From Lytechinus variegatus (lineage: Eukaryota; Echinodermata; Echinoidea; Temnopleuroida; Toxopneustidae), in assembly GCF_018143015.1 (NCBI RefSeq), contig NC_054742.1, positions 55,251,195 through 55,315,194 on the forward strand: a stretch of DNA of 64,000 bases. The letters are read 5' to 3'. The notes beneath the pieces are model-generated. The model had not been told where the DNA came from, did not search any database, and saw nothing but the letters and a program-made list of their open reading frames with translations. Shown in pieces: positions 60,940-64,000 of this stretch (position 1 is the first letter of the stretch; the number at the start of each line of letters is the position of its first letter). Position numbers and translations under genes: made by a program.

Positions 60940-61463
60940 GTAATAATAGTAATAATAGTAATAATAATAATTGCCAGTTTTTATATCGCACTCTTCCCAG
61001 AACGGCTCATAGATAAACTACTAACCCATACAGCATATTATTATTATTTAAAAAAAAGTAAGCCATGGTCTAAGTTTCTCCTAATAATCATAGGCATCTG
61101 ATAATGTTAACCCATTGCTCAATTTTGTACATTAATTTTCTTCTGATTATAAGGGACGACGAGTCCCAAATACCCATCCTCCCACGTATTGTATGAGTTT
61201 TCGAAAGTGCTCGACGGTGCCACAACCGATAACTTATGGCCGTTATATATACACACACACACACACACACTATATATATATTTATATATATTTTTTTTTA
61301 TTTCCCACCCAAATATTTGTTTTCATTCAGATTGGGACACCGGTGAACGAGGAAAAATGGTCGTCGGTGCATGGTCCTCAACCTCACCACACAGAAGTAC
61401 AGGGCCGAGTACTGTTACTCGGCAGCTATAGCACTTTGCGAATGGACACCGCGAGTAAATTAA
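43909..61463 (+). CDS. Secreted EGF / mucin-like / C-type lectin protein, frameshifted in last exon
   Basis: Six exons: 43909-43963, 53744-53911, 57550-57654, 58343-58684, 59097-59417, 61331-61463. Every internal junction is phase 1, so all four middle exons are multiples of three, the usual sign of shuffled extracellular modules. Modules in order: signal peptide, four-cysteine module, EGF-like domain, Thr/Pro/Ser repeat, C-type lectin domain (CTLD). There is no transmembrane segment, so secretion is expected. The modular design suggests extracellular carbohydrate binding, perhaps immune or coelomic, which is inference. In the last exon the entry frame (GDWDTGERGKM) reaches a stop at 61429-61431, whereas the conserved CTLD end (RRCMVLNL, YCYSAAIALCEW) is read one frame over and stops at 61461-61463. 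A one-base loss near the A-run at about 61352-61357 explains this. It may be an assembly error or a real null allele. Confidence 0.85.
44382..44755. mobile_element. Short hAT MITE with GGATCCGCCCCTG end
   Basis: The right end CTGGATCCGCCCCTG matches the nested hAT family at 41085-42327, and the left end is a degraded 'cagaagtggatctag'. Possible duplication AGTTACAG / AGTTACTG (7 of 8). It contains a C-run followed by an A-run at about 44420-44459. It lies in lectin intron 1. Confidence 0.65.
44985..45070. repeat. GGT trinucleotide microsatellite
   Basis: 'ggtggtggtggtggcggcgg'-type repeat in lectin intron 1. The minus-strand Pro- and His-rich frames here are compositional. Confidence 0.85.
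45566..45926. mobile_element. Probable MITE with 'cactcttaaaaat' ends
   Basis: Left 'gcactcttaaaaataaaact', right 'aatattttaatagtgagga'. The inverted ends are imperfect and the interior repeats 'taaaattac'/'gttacg' motifs. It is in lectin intron 1. Confidence 0.45.
46490..47455. repeat. Scattered degenerate hAT ends and G/C homopolymer runs
   Basis: An isolated end 'ctaggatccgccccag' lies near 46510-46526, and 'gcaggggcggatccag' followed by a C-run of about 20 lies at 47404-47450. Complete partners were not found, so these are solo or truncated copies of the GGATCC-type family. The rest is AT-rich intron. Confidence 0.5.
47841..48047. mobile_element. 207-bp MITE
   Basis: Inverted ends of about 50 bp: 'aacatttgaaaggttggagg' on the left against 'cctccaacctttgaaatgtt' on the right, with outer 'accctaaaaa' / 'tttttagagagt'. 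In lectin intron 1. Confidence 0.75.
48048..52167. other. AT-rich intronic sequence, no gene seen
   Basis: Part of lectin intron 1. It holds only short homopolymer runs (C-run at about 48475, G-run at about 51301), a purine/pyrimidine-biased stretch at 51850-52140, and no supported exon. Confidence 0.5.
52168..53155. mobile_element. Non-autonomous Tc1/mariner-like transposon
   Basis: The ends 'cagtgcgtatc' plus an A-run and 'gtttacactttg' are exact inverted copies over about 31 bp, with weaker pairing further in ('atcctg'/'gtcctg'). TA flanks both sides (52166-52167 and 53156-53157), the target of the Tc1/mariner superfamily. Length 988 bp. Minus-strand frames of 88 and 129 codons inside show no DDE motif, so it appears non-autonomous. 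In lectin intron 1, about 590 bp before exon 2. Confidence 0.92.
53190..53480. repeat. GT-rich microsatellite region
   Basis: Many short GT runs mixed with 'gagtgtg' and 'gtgcacg' motifs directly beyond the Tc1/mariner-like element. Minus-strand His/Thr-rich frames are compositional. Confidence 0.85.
53744..53911 (+). CDS. Lectin gene exon 2: four-cysteine module
   Basis: 56 codons, phase 1 at both ends, acceptor 'aaattctag' and donor 'gtgagt'. Contains TTCVYDPPKCNPSITIE, KSVLLVQKWVQAPKT and FCDSPTQSGYYICRRP. Four cysteines would make two disulfides. I recognise no named domain; a degenerate Ig or scavenger-type fold cannot be excluded. Confidence 0.8.
54315..55110. mobile_element. Symmetric 796-bp foldback element, 6 + 6 copies of a 53-bp repeat
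   Basis: The outer ends 'ggaagcttaaaagtgccacc' and 'ggtggcacttttaagcttcc' are exact inverted copies, continuing through 'gagataattatctcgg' and 'aagtcgacatcttgatagca'. Each arm then carries six 53-bp tandem units: 'ggatctcatcatg' at 54402, 54455, 54508, 54561, 54614 and 54667, and its reverse 'gagatcc' at 54752, 54805, 54858, 54911, 54964 and 55017. Each unit contains its own small palindrome 'gatccnggatc'. There is no coding capacity and no clear target duplication. It lies in lectin intron 2. Confidence 0.95.
55111..57109. other. Intronic sequence, no gene seen
   Basis: Part of lectin intron 2. Short GT/CT low-complexity patches (55370-55570, 56950-57080) but no exon or transposon ends that I can support. 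Confidence 0.5.
57110..57538 (+). repeat. Degenerate ATTCC/ATTCA satellite-like tract
   Basis: About 430 bp of loosely repeated 'attcca', 'ccatttcatt' and 'caatcca' units, ending within about 12 bases of the EGF-exon acceptor at 57548-57549. Long open frames in it are compositional. Confidence 0.8.
57550..57654 (+). CDS. Lectin gene exon 3: EGF-like domain
   Basis: 35 codons: DCTSSPCLHGGTCMETRS followed by YRCQCMHGTYGSNCQH. Six cysteines have EGF spacing with the C-x-C and GxxG..C signatures. It is a phase 1-1 exon. It lacks the Asp/Asn consensus for calcium binding. Confidence 0.95.
58343..58684 (+). CDS. Lectin gene exon 4: Thr/Pro/Ser-rich mucin-like repeat
   Basis: 114 codons. The first 45 are Ser/Thr-rich (TSQTSPSVTFTTPSAEF); then about seven tandem octapeptides of the form DPSTGPPT or DPSTGSPT, encoded by an almost perfect 24-bp minisatellite at about 58505-58684. 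It is likely heavily O-glycosylated and acts as a stalk between EGF and CTLD. The repeat number is probably variable. Confidence 0.92.
59097..59417 (+). CDS. Lectin gene exon 5: first two thirds of C-type lectin domain
   Basis: 107 codons. CTLD hallmarks are FENARDACTGLFGHQP (helix 1 and first cysteine), LIELTDDAEKRVIIDFI, LWIGC (WIGL-like) and GYWG before the donor 'gtaagg'. It ends in phase 1. Confidence 0.9.
59865..60434. mobile_element. 570-bp hAT-like MITE
   Basis: Inverted ends of about 50 bp: a left G-run plus 'gcacttacattgacgagtgg' and 'ataccatgcgcgacc', against 'ggtcgcgcatggtat' and 'ccactcgtcagtggaagtgc' plus a C-run on the right. A perfect 8-bp duplication GCTCATAA lies at 59857-59864 and 60435-60442. 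In lectin intron 5. Confidence 0.93.
60668..60972. repeat. AAT/GAT trinucleotide microsatellite
   Basis: About 300 bp of AAT repeats with interspersed GAT, in lectin intron 5, about 360 bp before exon 6. Confidence 0.97.
61250..61271. repeat. AC dinucleotide microsatellite
   Basis: About ten AC units followed by TA repeats, 60 bases upstream of lectin exon 6. Confidence 0.9.
61331..61463 (+). CDS. Lectin gene exon 6: end of C-type lectin domain, with one-base frameshift
   Basis: The acceptor 'tttcattcag' at 61321-61330 is followed by DWDTGERGK in the entry frame. The rest of the CTLD (RRCMVLNLTTQKYRAEY, CYSAAIALCEW) lies in the next frame. Neither an EPN nor a QPD calcium-site motif is visible, and the WND position reads KYRAEYC, so canonical calcium-dependent sugar binding is doubtful even if the frame is intact. 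Confidence 0.8.
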
Positions 61464-61782
61464 TTTGATTATTCAATATATTTATCTTGCCGTTATGAGG
61501 GATACATTTTGAACCTGTAGTTTAATGCATATAGAATGGTATATCAAAGACAACAAAAGCAATTTCGATTTTTATATACATGTACATGGAGGCTTGTGTA
61601 GTCAGTTACATTATTTCAATACCACTCAGAAACATCTACTTAGGTGAGGAAGTCATAAAAATAGCTTCAGATGTATTAGCTGAAATATTGAGGCGGCTCG
61701 AACTTTTAGTATGAAATGAGACAATAGAATATATATAAATCTCAGCACAGGTGTTGACAATAAAAAGGAGGGACGCCATCTA

Positions 61783-62648
61783 TAGGGGAAGGCGGGGTAA
61801 GTTGAGCATAGGGGCAAGTTGAGCCACCAGCCCCAGGCCAATAATGATTGAGTCAGACATTGTGGTGGTGTCATGTATTGATGACCCATAGCATAACCCC
61901 TAACCCCACCACATTGTTTTCAACTTTGAAACAAAAAGTAGTTTTTTAAAGGTAAAAATATGAATTTCAGCCAAAAAAGTAAAAACGAGTGTGAAATAAA
62001 TAAGTGCTTTATAAATACACAGGTCTTTAGATATAATAAAGACATGAAAACAACATTATTAGTCCAGGTATGGATCTTCATTCTTGTCATAGTCTTTTAT
62101 ATGATGGATGCATAATAAATGTGTGGATACAAAATTATCGCACTAAGTTCGGACTGGGGTAAGTTGAGCCAAACAGCATGGGGCAAGTTGAGCCATGGTA
62201 ATTCCTATGGTAATGTATCTTAAAAAAACAAACAAACCATAAAAATCGATTGAAATGCTTGCTGAAAGGAGCAAATTTACATGACCGCTCTTTTCCTTTT
62301 AAAGGATGTTAGTATTTATAGAGAATTAACAAGTGAAAAAACTTTAAACAAAAAATTGACATGCTGGTTCTCCCCTCATACATTTTGTACATAGTTTTTG
62401 TGGCTCAACTTACCCCAGAAGGTGGCTCAAACTTACCCCATATATGGGGCAAGTTGAGCCATTTGACATCGTTTTTTTCAAAGGTCACGATGACTTTCAG
62501 TGTGGGGATAGAAAGTTATATATAGGTGGAAAATATTTCAGAAGAATTAAATTTCAAGGCAAGGTACTTATTTCGACAAGATTATTAATCATATCAATTC
62601 TAACATGCAAAAAGCAAAAACTGTCACAACTTACCCCGCCTTCCCCTA
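61783..62648. mobile_element. 866-bp inverted-repeat element with 'gggtaagttgagcc' subterminal repeats
   Basis: Ends 'taggggaaggcggggtaag' and 'cttaccccgccttcccct' are inverted copies of about 21 bp. Inside, 'ggggcaagttgagcca' or its reverse occurs at about 61802, 62158, 62182, 62404, 62428 and 62445, resembling clustered transposase-binding sites. No transposase was seen and the superfamily is not assigned. Confidence 0.85.
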
Positions 62649-63649
62649 CTTAGTTAACGATGATGATGATGAGACAGAGGTGAAACTCTAACCAGATTTT
62701 TTTTTCTTGTCAACCGCGGTGATGAGAATGATCTGACAACGCTATGAAAATAATGACGCCCAACAGATTTCCTCCCGTTGCAGGGGAAATATAGTTTTAC
62801 GTCATCCATTCCTATCACATATTGTATGACAACAATGTTAAGGAATTAGTTCCCAGTAAAATATTACATTATATCAATATACATCTCAGGTAGGCACAAT
62901 TGCAGTAACAAAGAGACTTTAAAACATAATCATCAAGGTTAATGATAGGAATATTAATTTAATACAAACATCATCCAGACTCGTCAAACTTCATAGGGTA
63001 TGGTATACTGGTCATCTATGATGCCGAGATGATACAATAAGCCACCCACACTCGTAAAGCGTTATGGCGAATAAATGAAAGAAGCCGCACAGACTGATAA
63101 ACCATCTTGAGAAATGTTGAGATGCCGCCCATACTCGAAGGAAACATGAACTGTTCTTGTCACATGTGATGGCGAAGACAGAAGACACCGCACCATTGAG
63201 ATCGAGTCAACAATCAGAGTGAGACATGACCGATATTACTCGTCACCTGCTTGAGACAGTGAAATGACACGTTGTCCAGACTTATACGCTCTCTTTCATA
63301 AATCAAATTAGGCACGTTAAGTAGCTAGTGATGGCCCACCTCGTTTGCTAATAAATTGTGGCAATAAATAAATAAATAAAACCTAAAAGGACTTGTCAGA
63401 TGGGGTGACGAGAAGATTATTAGACCATTACGGGCTTACTGCAAACTTGGAGATCTGGTAATTGCGCAACCTGACTTTCGTAAAAACTTCAAACGGTTAG
63501 ATCCACCGTTAGAGGAACATCCAAAATAGCCCACGAATTGTCGAGAATGATGCAATAATTGCCCAATGATATTTTAGCAAAGTCCTAATCCAATATAATC
63601 GAAGCTAATCCATCGAGTCATTTTTAGATTTACAAGATTCTGTTTCTGT
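62649..63649. other. Intergenic sequence with faint repeats
   Basis: No gene is seen. A degenerate repeat of about 50-60 bp may run from about 63030 to 63260 (variants 'gccacccacactcgtaaagc', 'gccgcacagactgataaacc', 'gccgcccatactcgaagg'). An AAATA microsatellite lies at about 63362-63380. Confidence 0.4.
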
Positions 63650-63718
63650 TGAGGTAACTCCCGTAGAACTCGGCATGCAAATCAACCTTCAGCCGCATCA
63701 ACGTAATCAATTATGAAA
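63650..63718. repeat. 3' fragment of the second SINE family
   Basis: 'gaggtaactcccgtagaact' and the following 'cgtaatcaattatgaaac' match the body of the SINE at 29690-29957. Confidence 0.5.
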
Positions 63719-63720
63719 CA

Positions 63721-64000
63721 TTAAAGGTCAAGTCCACCTCAGAAAAATGTTGATTTGAATCAATAGAGAAAAATCAGACGAGCACAATGCTGAAGATTTC
63801 ATCAAAATCTGATGTAAAATAAGAAAGTTATGACATTTCAAATTTTCGCTTATCTTAGAAAAATAGTTATATGAACGAGCCAGTTACATCCAAATGAAAG
63901 AGTCGATGATGTCACTCACTATTTATTTTGTTTTTTTATTGTTTGAATTATACAATATTTCAATTTTTATGAATTTGACGATTAGGACCTCCTTGCCTGA
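63721..64000. mobile_element. TTAA-flanked repeat element, cut by window end
   Basis: Begins TTAA then 'aggtcaagtccacctcag', followed by 'tgaatcaatagagaaaaatc' and 'taagaaagttatgacattt'. I recall this as one of the most abundant echinoderm repeats. The TTAA start would fit a piggyBac- or Kolobok-type target. The right end lies outside the window. Confidence 0.75.

Overview
This is a eukaryotic, intron-rich, AT-rich animal window, most likely from an echinoderm and probably a sea urchin. The evidence is the long introns with GT-AG borders, orthologues of animal housekeeping proteins, phase-1 secreted lectin exons, and repeat families I associate with sea urchin genomes: the TTAA-flanked 'AGGTCAAGTCCACC' element, the 'gcgcgaagcgcgagc' arrays, and tRNA-derived SINEs. 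The species call is inference. None of the four gene models has been checked against RNA or a database.

From left to right: (1) 1.2-13.3 kb, minus strand: the first eight coding exons (294 codons) of a gene running off the left edge. It encodes a type II membrane protein with a beta-rich, probably lumenal, jelly-roll-like domain, and I cannot name it. Its introns carry a CR1/L2-like reverse transcriptase fragment, MITEs, an ATC microsatellite and a 1.4-kb inverted-repeat element. (2) 15.1-20.4 kb, plus strand: complete GTF2E2 (TFIIE beta, 286 aa, seven coding exons), head-to-head with gene 1. Its introns hold a SINE, MITEs and a tandem array with perfect DR1 nuclear-receptor motifs. (3) 20.5-25.2 kb, minus strand: a nearly full-length two-ORF non-LTR retrotransposon with two frame changes, inserted in a degenerate tandem repeat that begins at the end of the GTF2E2 coding region. 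(4) 29.1-39.7 kb, minus strand: complete TXNL1 (thioredoxin plus PITH domains, 286 aa, eight coding exons), convergent with GTF2E2, with a hairpin MITE, two SINEs and two large terminal-inverted-repeat elements in or just beside its introns. (5) 40.8-43.1 kb: a nest of transposons (MITE inside hAT inside hAT-like element) rich in 'gcgaagcgc' motifs. (6) 43.9-61.5 kb, plus strand: a six-exon gene for a secreted modular protein (signal peptide, four-cysteine module, EGF, Thr/Pro/Ser repeat, C-type lectin domain). All five internal junctions are phase 1, and the last exon carries a one-base frameshift. Its introns hold a Tc1/mariner-like element, a symmetric 796-bp foldback element and a hAT MITE. 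(7) 61.8-64 kb: further transposon remnants.

The genes do not form one pathway. GTF2E2 acts in RNA polymerase II initiation, TXNL1 is a cytosolic/nuclear redox and proteasome-associated protein, and the lectin gene is probably an immune or extracellular-matrix component. The most unusual material is the layered repeat architecture and the frameshifted lectin gene.
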